Assembly: GCF_029407905.1 (NCBI RefSeq)
Contig: NC_073627.1
Location: 160,399,697 to 160,463,696 of the forward strand
Length of the DNA stretch: 64,000 nt
From: Bubalus kerabau
Taxonomy: Eukaryota > Chordata > Mammalia > Artiodactyla > Bovidae
Direction of reading: 5' to 3'
Part shown: piece by piece, positions 11,225 through 22,500 of the stretch
Layout of the letters: each line of letters begins with the position of its first letter
How positions within the stretch are numbered: the first letter of the stretch is position 1
Notes under the pieces: model-generated
What the model was told of the DNA's origin: nothing
The model's database searches: none
What the model saw: the letters and a program-made list of their open reading frames with translations, nothing else
Made by a program: the position numbers and the translations under genes

Positions 11225-12261
11225 AGTCAGTCAGTCAGTTCAGTCGCTCAGTCGTGTCCAGCTCTTTGCGACCCTGTGAATACAGCACGCCAGGTCTCCC
11301 TGTCCATCACCAACTCCTGGAGTTCACCCAGACTCACGTCCATCGAGTCGGTGATGCCATCCAGTCATCTCATCCTCTGTCGTCCCCTTCTCCTCCTGCC
11401 CCCAATCCCTCCCAGCATCAGAGTCTTTTCCAATGAGTCAACTCTTCGCATGAGGTGGCCAAAGTACTGGAGTTTCAGCTTTAGCATCAGTCCTTCCAAA
11501 GAAATCCCAGGGCTGATCTCCTTCAGAATGGACTGGTTGGATCTCCTTGCAGTCCAAGGGACTCTCAAGAGTCTTCTCCGACACCACAGTTCAAAAGCAT
11601 CAATTCTTCAGTGCTCAGCTTTCTTCACAGTCCAACTCTCACATCCATATATGACCACTGGAAAAACCATAGCCTTGACGAGAGGGACCTTTGTTGGCAA
11701 AGTAATGTCTCTGCTTTTGAATATGCTATCTAGGTTGGTCATAACTTTTCTTCCAAAGAGTAAGCGTCTTTTAATTTCATGGATGCAGTCACCATCTGCA
11801 GTGATTTTGGAGCCCAGAAAAATAAAGTCTGACACTGTTTCCATTGTTTCCCCATCTATTTCCCATGAAGTGATGGGACCAGATGCCCATGATCTTCATT
11901 TTCTGAATGTTGAGTTTTAAGCCAACTTTTTCACTCTCCTCTTCACCTTCATCAAGAGGCTTTTTAGTTCTTCTTCACTTTCTGCCATAAGAGTGGTGTC
12001 ATCTGCATATCTGAGGTTACTGATATTTCTCCCGGCAATCTTGATTCCAGCTTGTCTATCAGCCTTGTCTAACTCAATGAAACTAAGCCATGCCCGTGGG
12101 GCCACCCCCAGGCAGGTCATGGTGGAGAGGTCTGAAAGAATGTGGTCCACTCTCGGAGAAGGGAATGGCAAATCACTTCAGTATTCTTGCCTTGAGAACC
12201 CCATGAACAATATGAAAAGGCAAAATGATAGGATACTGAGAGGAACTCCCCAGGTCAGTAG

Positions 12262-12575
12262 GTGCCCAATATGCTACTGGAGATCAGTGGAAATAACTCC
12301 AGAAAGAATGAAGGGATGGAGCCAAAGCAAAAACAATACCCAGTTGTGGATGTGACTGGTGATAGAAGCAATGTCCGATGCTGTAAAGAGCAATATTGCA
12401 TAGGAACCTGGAATGTCAGGTCCATGAATCAAGGCAAATTGGAAGTGGTCAAACAAGAGAAGGCAAGAGTGAAAGTCGACATTCTTGGAATCAGAGAACC
12501 AAAATGGACTGGAGTGGGTGAATTTAACTCAGATGACCGTTATATCTACTACTGCGGGCAGGAATCCCTCAGAAA
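12262..12575 (+). pseudogene. BovB AP-like endonuclease N-terminus
   Basis: This open stretch begins in the BovB leader and enters the endonuclease. GTWNVRSMNQGKLE carries the Asn of the first AP-endonuclease motif, and ILGIREPKWTGVGEF keeps the metal-binding Glu (consensus SEL replaced by REP). YIYYCGQESLR follows, then the element stops. It is the inverted 5' segment of the twin-primed copy and lacks the Asp-His half of the domain, so it cannot be active. Confidence 0.88.
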
Positions 12576-12667
12576 TATAGGCCATTACGAATGAATAAAC
12601 AAATTAAAACATTAAGTGAATATTTGTATCACATAATATACATACACATATATAAAGAGATTATAAT

Positions 12668-12812
12668 ACTTCGCTGTTGGCTCAGATGGTAAAGCATCTG
12701 TCTATAATGCGGGAGACCCGGGTTCAATCCCTGGGTTGGAAAGATTCCCTGGAGAAGGAAATGGCAACCCACTCCAGTACTCTTGCCTAGAAAACCCCAT
12801 GGATGGAGGAAC
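12668..12812 (+). mobile_element. Bov-tA SINE, 3'-truncated
   Basis: tRNA-Glu-like head with A box (GGCTCAGATGGTAAAGC) and B box (GGTTCAATCCC), then the Bov-tA body as far as CCCATGGATGGAGGAAC. The last third and tail are missing. The head resembles a tRNA, but body fusion and substitutions show it is a SINE. Confidence 0.9.
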
Positions 12813-13379
12813 TTGTAATTGTGATGTTTGTCAGAAGAACCAGATTTACTTTCTGGCCTTAGAAAGCAGAACTGTTTGTGAAAAGATAAGTGAGTTCAGT
12901 TCCACGAATGCCCAGGTATACTATGTGAAGACTTTTCAGGTCCCAGTGTAAGGAATGCTATCCTAAAGAGAATCAATTGTCTTACTTATAGAGATGATAA
13001 AGATTATTATATGGAAAAGACACTGGAGCCAGTATTTGTAAAGGAGGCTATTTGAGAGATATTTCCATACAGATCTTAGGAGATCTAAAAAGATTCTGCT
13101 CAACTTTTTGGCTGAAAACGAATCCACACATGTATAATGGAAACTATGTGAGGAAGAGGAAAGAATCACTGGAGAGCAACATACTAAAATAGTCCCAGAG
13201 TGTACAGAGAATAATTTTCATTCCCACCAGTCAGAATGGGAAGACCACTGAATGTATGGGTAGAGGGGTTGAGTGCTCAGAGCTATTATAAACACATTTC
13301 ATTTGTTTAATAAACATAGAGGAAAAACACAATATGATGGGAAAAATGTATTACAATTTCAAGGGGAATGCTGGAAATC
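12813..13379. other. A-rich unassigned sequence
   Basis: No gene is recognised. It may be upstream decayed L1, but no landmark is clear before about 13380. Confidence 0.4.
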
Positions 13380-14270
13380 AAAAATAGCTGGGAAAGAAAA
13401 CACACTATAGGTTAAATAGTATGTTTGAAACAACAGTAGAAAATGTCAATGAATTTTTAAATATTCCAAATATAATAAGAGAACAAAAGAATTAAAAACA
13501 ATTGACAAAGCCTCAGTAAGCTGTACATCAATATCACATAGTCTATTTGAGCTATTGAAGCTAGAAAGTGGTACAGAAGAAATAATGAAAAACTAGTGGT
13601 AAAACTGTTCCAAATGTGAAGAAATTATACATGGACAGATTAAAACAATACAAGAAATCACAATAAATTTGGGGTAAAGAAAACCACAGCAAAGCACATA
13701 ATAATTAAATAGATGAAAATCAGAGATAAAAAGAAAATATTAAAGGCAATCAGAAAAATGACACAGACTGTATACAAATAGACATTTATATTGTATATTA
13801 TATATGCTGCTGCTGCTAAGTTGCTTCAGTCGTGTCCAACTCTGTGCGACCACAGAGACGGCAGCCCAACAGGCTCCCCTGTCCCTGGGATTCTCCAGGC
13901 AAGAACACTGGAGTGGGTTGCCATTTCTTTCTCCAATGCATGAAAGTGAAAAGTGAAAGTGAAGTCCCTCAGTCGTGTCCGACTCCTAGTGACCCCATGG
14001 ACTGCAGCTTACCAGGCTCCTCTGCCCATGGGATTTTCCAGGCAAGAGTAATGGAGTGGATTGCCATTGCCTTCTCCTATATTATATATATACAATGTCT
14101 ATTGTATATAAATAGACATTGATTGTATATAAGTATGTGATAAAGCCCTTTCTAATAATAGAATGCTAACAAAAGTAGAATAGTCTGTGAATTGGAAAAA
14201 TGCTGTTTTAGAATTAATGCAGTAAATTGTATTCTGGTAAAGAAAACATTGATGGATACTGAAACCATCA
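13380..14270 (+). mobile_element. Old L1 ORF1-region fragment, split by BovA2
   Basis: A-rich sense-strand DNA with the L1 ORF1-to-linker pattern: TCCAAATGTGAAGAAATTATACATGG near 13606, CACAGCAAAGCACATAATAATTAAA near 13684, and AAAGGCAATCAGAAAAATGACAC near 13742. The part right of the SINE (14078-14270) is less certain. No frame survives. Confidence 0.55.
13806..14077 (-). mobile_element. BovA2 SINE with 12-bp TSD
   Basis: Antisense dimer starting GCTGCTGCTGCTAAGTTGC and ending TTGCCATTGCCTTCTCC. TATATTATATAT is repeated at 13794-13805 and 14078-14089. It is close to consensus, so a fairly recent insertion. Confidence 0.95.
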
Positions 14271-14949
14271 GTAAGTTCAGTCACTCAGTAATGTCCAACT
14301 ATTTGCAACTCCATGGACTGAAGGATGTTAGGCTTCCCTGTCCATCACCAATTCCTGGAACTTGCTCAAACTCATGTCCATTGAGTCAGTGATGCCATCC
14401 AGCCATCTCATCCTCTGTTGTCCCCTTCTCCTCCTGCCTTCAATCTTTCCCACCATCAGGGTATTTTCTAGTAAGTCAGTTCTTCACATCAGGTGGCCAA
14501 AGTACTAGAATTTCAGCTTCAGCAATTAGTCCTTTCAATGAATATTCAGGACTGATTTCCTTTTGGATGGACAAGTTGAATCTCCTTGCAGTCCAAGGAA
14601 CTCTCAAGAGTATTCTCCAATACCAGTTCAAAAGCATCAATTCTTTGGCACTCAGCTTTTTTATAGTTCAACTCTCACATCCATACATGACTACTGGAGA
14701 AACCATAGTTTTGATTAAGTGAACCTTTGTTGGCAAACTAATGTCTCTGCTCTTCTTTCAGGCAGCAAGGGTCTTTTCACTTCATGGATTCAGTCACCTC
14801 TGCAGTGATTTTGGAGCCCCAAAAATCTGTCACTGTTTCCATTGCTTCCCAGTCTATGTGCCACGAAGTAATGGGCCCAGATGCCTTGATCTTAGTTTTC
14901 TGAATGTTGAGTTTTAAGCCAACTTTTTCACTCTCCTCTTTCACTTTCA

Positions 14950-15760
14950 TCAAGAGGCTCTGTAGTTCTTCACTTTCTGCCATAGGAGTGATGTCATCTG
15001 CATATCTGAGGTTATTGATATCTCTCCCAGCAATCTTGCTTCCAGCTTGTGCTTCATGCAGCCCCGCATTTCACATGATGTACTCTGCATATAAGTTAAA
15101 TAAGCAAGGTGACAATATACAGCCTTGGTGCACACTTCTTTCCCAATTTGGAACCAGTCTGTTGTTCCATGTCTGGTTATAACTGGTGCTTCCTGACCTG
15201 CATACAGATTTCTCAGATGGCAAGTAAGGTGGTCTGGTATTCCCATCACTTGAAGAATTTCCCACAGTTTATTGTGATCCACACAGTCAAAGGCTTTGGC
15301 ATGTCAATAAAGTAGAAGCAGATGCTTTTCTGGAACTCTCCTGCTTTCTTGATGATCCAGCAGATGTTGGCAATTTGATCTCTGGTTCCTCTGCCTTTTC
15401 TAAATCCAGCTTGAACATCTGGAAGTTCATCATTCACATACTGTTGAAACCTGGCTTGGAGAATTTTGAGCATCACTTTGATAACATGTGAGAGAGTGCA
15501 ATTGTGAGGTAGTTTGAACATTCTTGGCATTGCCTTTTTGGGGATTGGAATGAAAACTGACCTTTCCAGTCCTGTGGCCACTGCTGAGTTTTCCAAATTT
15601 GATGCCATATTGAGTGCAGCACTTTCTCAACATCATCTTTTAGGATTTGAAATAGATCAACTGGAATTCCATCACCTCCACTAGCTTTGTTTGTAGTGAT
15701 GCCTCCTAAGGCCCACTTGACTTTGCATTCCAGGATCCCTGTTTCTAGTCCAGTAATCAC
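14950..15760 (-). pseudogene. BovB reverse transcriptase, frameshifted
   Basis: RT pieces appear in three minus-strand frames that hand over to each other. From the 5' side: GGITTNKASGGDGIPVDLFQ (near 15690), ARFQQYVNDELPDVQAGFRK and RGTRDQIANI (near 15400), then HLRNLYAGQEAPV and GTTDWFQIGK (near 15150). A missing A near 15301 breaks the FIDYAKAF palm motif and moves the frame. The protein is non-functional. Confidence 0.88.
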
Positions 15761-16041
15761 ACCATCGTGGTTATCTGGGTCATGAAGATCTTTTTTGTAC
15801 AGTTCTTCTGTGTATTCTTGCCACTTCTTCTTAATATCTTCTGCTTCTGTTATGTCCTTACAATTTCTGTCCTTTATTGTGCCATCTTTGCATGAAATGT
15901 TCCCTTGGTATCTCTAGTTTTCTTGAAGAGATCTCTAGTCTTTCCCATTCTGTTGTTTTCTTCTATTTCTTTGCATTGATCACTGAGGAAGACTTTCTAA
16001 TTTCTCCTTGCTATTCTTTGGAACTCTGAGGTCAGAGGCTT

Positions 16042-16473
16042 CTATCTTTCCTTTTCTCCATGGCCTTTAGCTTCTGTTCTTTTCTCAGCTATTTGTAAGG
16101 CCTCTTCAGACAACCATTTTGCCTTTTTGCATTTCTTTTTCTTGGGGATGATCTTAATCACTGTCTCCTGTACAATGTCACAAAGCTCAGTCCATAGTTC
16201 TTCAGGCACTCTGTCTATCAGATATAATCCCTTGAATCTATTTGTCACTTCCACTATATTGTTGTAAGGGATTTGATTTAGGTAATAACTGAATGGTCTA
16301 GTGGTTTTCCCTACTTTCTTCAATTTAAGTCTGAAATTTACAATAAGGGGTTCATGATCTGAGCCACAGTCAACTCCCCATCTTGTTTTGCTGGCTGTAT
16401 AGAACTTCTTCATCTTTGGCTGCAAAGAATATAATAAATCTGATTTTGGTATTGACCATCTGGTGATGTCCAT
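16042..16473 (-). pseudogene. BovB endonuclease C-terminus and linker
   Basis: A 143-codon open piece starting at the DITRWSIPKSD segment. It contains CGSDHEPLIV with the Ser-Asp-His triad that closes AP-like endonuclease active sites, followed by the basic linker KKKKCKKAKWLSEEALQIA. The preceding segment GLGVQNEAGKML (16370-16588) lies in another frame. This is a remnant only. Confidence 0.86.
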
Positions 16474-16855
16474 GTGTAGAGTGTTCTCTTGTGTTGTTGG
16501 GAGATACGTGTTTGCTACGACCAGTGTGTTCTCTTGGCAAAACTCTTTCTAGCATTTTCCCTGCTTCATTTTGTACTCCAAGGCCCAATTTGCCTGTTAC
16601 TCCAGGTGTCTCTTGAATTCCTACTTTTGCATTCCAGTCCCCAATGATAAAAAGGACATCTTTTTTGGATGTTAGTTCTCGAACATCTTATTGGTCTTTG
16701 TAGCACTGTTCAGCTTCACCTTCTTCAGCGTTACTGGTTGGCACATAGGCTTGGATTACTGTGATATTGAATGGTTTGCCTTGGAAACGAACAGAGATCA
16801 TTCTGACCTTTTTGAGATTGCATCAAGTACTGCATTTCAGACTCTTTATTTGACT

Positions 16856-17219
16856 AAAACCATAGATGGGAGGAATTGATATAGAATGTGTTATTTATAC
16901 AGTCTCTGATAGCCCATCCCATAAATTCATTAATGACAAAAGGAAAAATGCTTAAGTGGTGAAGGAATCAAACAATACCACAGCAAATCTTACAGTATTG
17001 GACAGATTCTTAAATGGCTACCCATTATACTCTTCTCCTGGTAGTCATGACGTGTCTAAACCTATTTGTTAGGGTGTGTACAGAAACTGCTATTCAAATC
17101 AATAGAACACAACAACAATTATGGGATATCACTTATAAGAGAAACTTAGATAAGGCTATAATTCATCTTGCTAGTAAAGTCTTTCCCTTGCTGACTTTGA
17201 TTAAGATGCTTCTATAAGC
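16856..17219. other. Unassigned sequence between two BovBs
   Basis: About 360 bp with no recognised gene or repeat. It separates the 5' ends of two BovBs pointing away from each other. Confidence 0.5.
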
Positions 17220-18130
17220 TGCCTGTATATTGTCACCCTGCTTATTTAACTTATATGAAGAGTGCATCATGAGAAACGCTGGGCTGGAAGAAGCACAAGC
17301 TGGAATCAAGATTGCCATGAGAAATATCAATAACCTCAGATATGCAGATGACACCACCCTTATGGCAGAAAGTGAAGAGGAACTAAAAAGTCTCTTGATG
17401 AAAGTGAAAGTGGAGAGTGAAAAAGTTGGCTTAAAGCTCAACATTCAGAAAATGAAGATCATGGCATCCGGTCCCATCACTTCATGGGAAATAGATGGGG
17501 AAACAGTGGAAACAGTGTCAGACTTTATTTTTGAGGGCTCCAAAATCACTGCAGATGGTGACTGCAGCCATGAAATTAAAAGACGCTTACTCCTTGGAAG
17601 GAAAGTTATGACCAACCTAGATAGCATATTCAAAAGCAGAGACATTACTTTGCCAACAAAGGTCTGTCTAGTCAAGGCTATGGTTTTTCCAGTGGTCATG
17701 TATTGATGTGAGAGTTGGACTGTGAAGAAGGCTGAGCACCGAAGAACTGATGCTTTTGAACTGTGGTGTTGGAGAAGACTCTTGAGAGTCCCTTGGACTG
17801 CAAGGAGATCCAACCAGTCCATTCTAAAGGAGATCATCCCTGGGATTTCTTTGGAAGGAATGATGCTAAAGCTGAAACTCCAGTACTTTGGCCACCTCAT
17901 GCGAAGAGTTGACTCATTGGAAAAGACTCTGATGCTGGGAGGGATTGGGGGCAGGAGGAGAAGGGGATGAAAGAGGATGAGATGGCTGGATGGCATCACT
18001 GACTCGATAGACGTGAGTCTGGGTGAACTCTGGGAGTTGGTGATGGACAGGGAGGCCTGGTGTGCTGCGATTCATGGGATCACAAAGTCTCAGACACGAC
18101 TGAGTGACTGAACTGAACTGAACTGAACTG
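17220..18130 (+). mobile_element. BovB 3' end, relatively young
   Basis: A 5'-truncated, near-consensus BovB starting at CTGTATATTGTCACCCTGCT-like sequence just upstream of the YADD region and ending in four ACTGA units. The RT C-terminal frame is almost whole. It abuts an older MLT1-like LTR fragment on the right. Confidence 0.95.
17230..18070 (+). pseudogene. BovB RT C-terminus with two nonsense changes
   Basis: One frame runs from MSPCLFNLYEECIM through RYADDTTLM (both catalytic Asp intact) and the C-terminal DFIFEGSKITADGDC and GGIGGRRRRG regions. It is cut by a TGA at 17704-17706, where the family has a Gly codon in MYGCESW, and by a TGA at 17968-17970, where the family has a CGA Arg codon (a CpG-type change). 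Otherwise it is open into the last block. Confidence 0.88.
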
Positions 18131-18665
18131 AGAGCTCTCTGAAACTGAAGGAAGCCTCAAACTAATAGCCAGCAAGAAATTGAGGCCCTCAGTCCTGTGC
18201 CCTGCAAGGTTCTGAATTCTGCTAATAACCAGGTGAAATTTGATGGAGATACTTTTGCAGTTGATCCCTGAAATGATATCACAGCCTCAATTGACATCTT
18301 AATTATGGCAAAGATTCTGAAGCAGAAGACCCTGTTGAGTCCAAACTGCAGATCCAATGTAACTGTCATACCATAAATGCGTGTACTTTAAGATATTAAT
18401 TTTATGGCCCTACTGTTCTACGATGGGGCTTCCCAGGTGGCACTAGTGGTAAAGAACTTGCCTGCCAATATAGGAGATGTAAGAGATGTGGGTTCAATCT
18501 CTGGGTCGGGAAGATCCCCTGGAGCAAGCCATGGCAGCCCACTCCAATATTCTTGCCTGGAGAATCCCATGGACAGAGGAGCCTGGCAGGCTACAGTCCA
18601 TAAGGTTGCACTGAAGCAACTCAGCATGCATGCATTGTTCTACAACAATAGATAATTAATACACG
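18131..18665 (+). mobile_element. MLT1-like MaLR LTR fragment, split by Bov-tA
   Basis: GAAGCCTCAAACTAATAGCC, AAGGTTCTGAATTCTGCTAA and CAGATCCAATGTAACTGTCA resemble the body of MLT1-type LTRs. The end (AAATGCGTGTACTTTAAGAT, then after the SINE ACAACAATAGATAATTAATAC) matches the usual LTR end. Heavily diverged; the subfamily is not determined. Confidence 0.55.
18424..18635 (+). mobile_element. Bov-tA SINE in an LTR, with TSD
   Basis: Sense copy with GGGCTTCCCAGGTGGCACTA head, B box GGTTCAATCTC, body ATTCTTGCCTGGAGAATCCC and a GCATGCATGCAT tail. TGTTCTAC is repeated at 18414-18421 and 18636-18643. Confidence 0.93.
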
Positions 18666-18845
18666 AAGCAATCAAAATTAACATCTTGAATAAGAGATAA
18701 AGATTATATGCTACCAGATGTGAGACTCTGAAAAAGATACATTATTTATGTAGTGTTCAAGCCCCAAATGTACAACTTGAATCTACTCATAGAGAAACAT
18801 CAGCAAAATGAAAGTTTATGAATATTCTATAAAATTACTAGTTGT

Positions 18846-19029
18846 GGGACTTCCCTGGAGGTCCAGTGGTTAAGACTTCACCTTCCAATGCAGGGGATCT
18901 AGGTTCGATTGATCCTTGGTCAGGGAGCTAAGATCCCATAACCTATGGCCAAAAAAAAAAAGAAAAATAGAAAAAATATTGTAACAAATTAGATAAAGAC
19001 TTTATAAATGGTTCAAAAAAAATGTTTAA
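18846..19029 (+). mobile_element. CHR-1-type SINE with perfect 15-bp TSD
   Basis: Cetartiodactyl tRNA-derived SINE: GGGACTTCCCTGGAGGTCCA head, GGTTCGATTGATCC B-box region, GGAGCTAAGATCCCATA body, then A-rich 3' sequence with the AATAAAGACTTT-like block. The 15-bp duplication AAAATTACTAGTTGT stands at 18831-18845 and 19030-19044. Confidence 0.93.
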
Positions 19030-19044
19030 AAAATTACTAGTTGT

Positions 19045-20302
19045 ATTTTTAATGACACTAAAGAAAATATAAGACATTGCAATATATGTAATTGAACAAC
19101 TTTGGTTTTAGGAAATGCATGTGACGTATTATGGGTTTATAAAGCTACTGTATGATTTTATAAAGAGGATTATAAAGCAAGTGTGGGAAAGTGTTAAAAA
19201 TTAATACATTGGCAGAAAATATTAAGTTATTTCTTACAGTTTTTTGCAAAATTTTCTCTTTCAAATTATTTTTAAATAAAATGGCAAAAATAATGATAAA
19301 CAGACATTTGCATTACACTGAGAAACCTAACGGAACTTAGGATTTTACAGGATATAACCAAGGGACTATCACACATTGAGCCCAATATATCTTTAGTTAA
19401 AAATGCACCAACTATTAATGCCTTTTAGCTTCTACTAGTTTGCAGAAATCTTGACATGTAGAGGTAAAAAAATGTAAGTTTTCTCCATTCCTAGTTTAGA
19501 AAGTGCCTTAATACATTTTATCAAAAGCTAATTAAAATTCCATGCCACTGGTAAAAAGAACATGAACACGAAATTTAGCAAAGGTAGATAAATCACTGGG
19601 ACACTGGGAATTGACTGCAAGGGAAAAGAACTTGAATATTGCAGCAAAACTAGGCCATCTATTCACTTCAACAGGAATCGATCGCTTATAATTTATCTGC
19701 AGAGCTCCCTGAGAAAAGAGAGGGAAAGTCACAGTATCATTATCATCATTGTACAATTACTTATGTGTTAAATGGGTAATAAAGCATGATGATATGCATT
19801 GTAAAGTAGAATGGTAGAAGGATCAGAATATGATATGGGAAGAGGAAAATTCTAATTTTAGGGAAGACACAAATAAATCATTTTCTCTCTTCAACTTCTC
19901 TCTGTCTGATCCCCAGACTTGAAAAAAATGCAGTCGGATTTTGCTAAATTACTATTGCTCTCTCTAGTAGTTACAGTGACATTTAAAATTTTTAAGCATA
20001 TATACAGACTATATTATTTTTCTCTGCATTTTACAAAATGATATTTAATGACATAGTGGCTTCAAAATCAAAGGAGTTTTTAAAAATTCTTGGCAGACTG
20101 GGAGGTTCAAGAGATGTGTATCAGGTTATACACTACCCCTGATTTCTAGGTCATCACTTTAAATTCCATTCTTCCTAGTGACCACTAGCTGTTCAAAGTG
20201 AAATGAACTTAGAGTTTAACAGAATTCAACAGTCACTTGTACTATCTACTGCCTTTTCCATTTTGTGGGTGAATAGTCTCTAGTTACCACTGTGCCTTCA
20301 GC
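19045..20302. other. Unique sequence
   Basis: About 1.26 kb with no recognised gene, RNA gene or interspersed repeat. The 74-codon minus-strand frame at 19532-19756 has no recognisable motif. Confidence 0.5.
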
Positions 20303-22366
20303 TCAGTTCAGTTCAGTTGCTAGTCCTGTCCAACTCTTTACCCCATGAACTGCAGCACGCCAAGCCTCCCTGTCCATCACCAACTCCCAGAGTTCACCCA
20401 AACTCATGTCCATTGAGTCAGTGATACCATCCAATCATCTCATCCTCTGTCGTCCCATTCTCCTCTTGCCCTCAATCTTTCCCAGCATCAGGGTCTTTTC
20501 AAATGAGTCAGCTCTTTAAATCAGATGGCCAAAGTATTGGAGTTTCAGCTTCAAACATCAGTCCTTCCAGTGAACACCCAGGACTGATCTCCTTTAGGAT
20601 GAACTGGTTGGATCTCCTTGCAGTCCAAGGGACTCTCAAGAGTCTTCTCCAGCACCACAGTTCAAAAGCATCAATTCTTCAGCACTCGGCCTTCTTTATG
20701 GTCCAAATCTCACATCCTTATATGACTACTAGAAAAACCATAGCTTTTGTTAGATTGACGTTTGTCAGTAAAATGATGTCTCTGCTTTCTAACATGCTGT
20801 CTAGCTTTGTCATAGCTTTTCTTCCAAGGAGCGAGTGTGTTTTTAATTTCATGGCTGCAATCACCATGTGCAAAGATTTTGGAGCCCAAGTAAATAAAGT
20901 CTGTCACTGTTTCCCCATCTATTTGCCATAAATTGATAAGAGCTGATGCCATGATCTTAGTTTCTTGACTGTTGAGTTTTAAGCCAACTTTTTCACTCTC
21001 CTTTCACATTCATCAAGAGGCTCTTTAGTTCCTCTTCACTTTCAGCCATTAGGGTGATGTCATCTGCATATCTGTGATTGTTGATATTGCTCCCAGTAAT
21101 CTTGATTCCAGCTTATGCTTCATCTTTCCCAGCATTTCACATGATGCACTCTGCATAAGAGTTAAATAAGCAGTGTGACAATATAATGCCTTGACCTACT
21201 CTTTTCCCAATTTAGAACTAGTCCATTGTTCCATGTCTAGTTCTAGCTATTGCTTCTTCACCTGCATACAGGTTTCTCATGAGACACGTAAGGTGGTCTG
21301 ATATTCCCATTCTTGAAGAATTTTCCACAGTTTGTTGTGATCCACACAGTCAAAAGCTTTAGCATAGTCAATGAAGCAGAATTAAGTGTTTTTCTGAAAC
21401 TCTTTTGCTTTTTCTATGATTCAACAGATGTTGGCAATTTGATCTCTTGTTCCTTTGCCTTTTCTAAATCCAACTTGTACATCTGAAAGTTGGTTCATGT
21501 ACTGTTGAAGCCTAGCTTGAAGGATTTTGAGCACTGCCTTTCAGGTATGTGAAATGAGTGCTATAGCACAGTAGTTTGAGCATTCTCTGGCATTGCCCTT
21601 CTTTTAGATTGGAATGAATACTGACATTTTCAAGTCCTGTGGCCACTGCTGAGTTTTCCTAATTTGCTGGCATATGGAGTGTAGCACTTTAGTAGGATCA
21701 TCTTTTAGGAAATGAAGTAGCTCCACCTGAATTCCATCACCTCCACTAGCTTTGTTTGTAGTGATGCTTCCTAAGCCCCACTTGACTTCACACTCCAGGA
21801 TGTCTGGTTCTAGATGAGTGACCACACAATCATGGTTATCTGGGTCATTAATACCTTTTTTGTACAGTTCTTCTGTGTATTCCTGCCACCTCTTCTTAAT
21901 CTCTTCTTCTTGTGTTAGGTCCTTTTGTTTTCTGCCCTTTCTTGTACTCATCTTTGCAAGAAATATTCTCTTGGTATCTCTAATTTTCCTGAAGTGATCT
22001 CTAATCTTCCCCATTCTATTGTTTTCCTCTATTTCTTTGCTTTGTTCACTTAAGAAGGCTTTCTTATCTCTCCTTGCTATTCCTTGAAACTCTGCATTCT
22101 TTCCCTTTTTCCTTTGCTTTTCACTTCTCTTCTTTTCCCAGCTATTTGGGAGCCCTCTCAGAATACCATTTTGTCTTCTTGCATTTCTTTTTGAGGAGAT
22201 GGTTTTAGTCACTGAATCCTGTAATGTTACAAACCTGCATCCATAGTTCTTCAGGCACTCTGTCTATCAGATCTAATCCCTTGAATCTATATTTGCCACT
22301 TCCACTGTATAATCATAAATATTTGAATTACAGCATGCCTGAATGGGCTAGTGGTTTTCCCTACTT
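20303..22366 (-). mobile_element. BovB LINE, 2.1 kb, antisense
   Basis: From the 3' tail at 20303 through the RT domain to the linker beyond the endonuclease, ending near 22366 (TTTTCCCTACTTT). It is 5'-truncated and contains many small indels, so it is among the older ACTGA-tailed copies. Confidence 0.94.
21604..22212 (-). pseudogene. BovB linker and RT N-terminus
   Basis: A 202-codon open piece. The first 100 residues are the lysine/arginine-rich linker (ARRDKKAFLSEQSKEIEENN), followed by IKKRWQEYTEELYKKG, NDPDNHDCVVTHLEPDILE and the RT N-terminal GSITTNKASGGDGIQVE and SICQQIRKTQQWPQD blocks. The frame is lost before palm motif A, so no catalytic residues are included. Confidence 0.87.
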
Positions 22367-22369
22367 TGA

Positions 22370-22500
22370 GGGCCTACTGAGCATCAAATATATTTCAGTT
22401 TCATTTTATTTTATGTAATGCTTATAAATTGCTGTGAGGTAGTTATAATTGTTCTTAGTAAACAGAAAAACCACCTCAACTTAGAGACATTATACAGCTT
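22370..22500 (-). mobile_element. Possible MIR fragment, antisense
   Basis: GGGCCTACTGAGCATCAAAT, then TGCTGTGAGGTAGTTATAATT and AACTTAGAGACATTATACAGC, follows the inverted MIR order. It is very diverged. Confidence 0.45.

Larger units (their letters stand above)
10950..12575 (-). mobile_element. BovB with twin-priming 5' inversion
   Basis: The 3' half (about 11225-12056) is antisense, from the ACTGA/AGTC tail through the RT C-terminus to just upstream of the YADD region. At about 12057-12060 the sequence switches to sense-strand BovB 5'UTR (CAGCCTTGTCTAACTCAATG) and runs into the endonuclease start, ending near 12575. Flanks carry an imperfect 12-bp TSD: TATTGACCATTA at 10938-10949 and TATAGGCCATTA at 12576-12587 (10 of 12 match). 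A BovA2 sits in the tail. The central ~1.4 kb of BovB is absent. Confidence 0.93.
14276..16855 (-). mobile_element. BovB LINE, 2.6 kb, antisense
   Basis: The longest uninterrupted BovB in the window. It runs from the 3' tail (14276) through the whole RT domain and the linker to the middle of the endonuclease (GTTACTGGTTGGCACATAGG region near 16731), ending near 16855. The 5'UTR and endonuclease start are missing. AAACCAT stands at both edges (14262-14268 and 16857-16863) and may be a short TSD. It is a moderately old copy with numerous frameshifts. Confidence 0.95.

Noticed and set aside
12668..12745. tRNA gene
   Set aside because: It has A- and B-box-like words but is fused to a Bov-tA body; no clean cloverleaf or isolated tRNA context.
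17220..18665. Host gene fused to BovB
   Set aside because: The sequence after 18130 is an MLT1-like LTR fragment with no coding frame.
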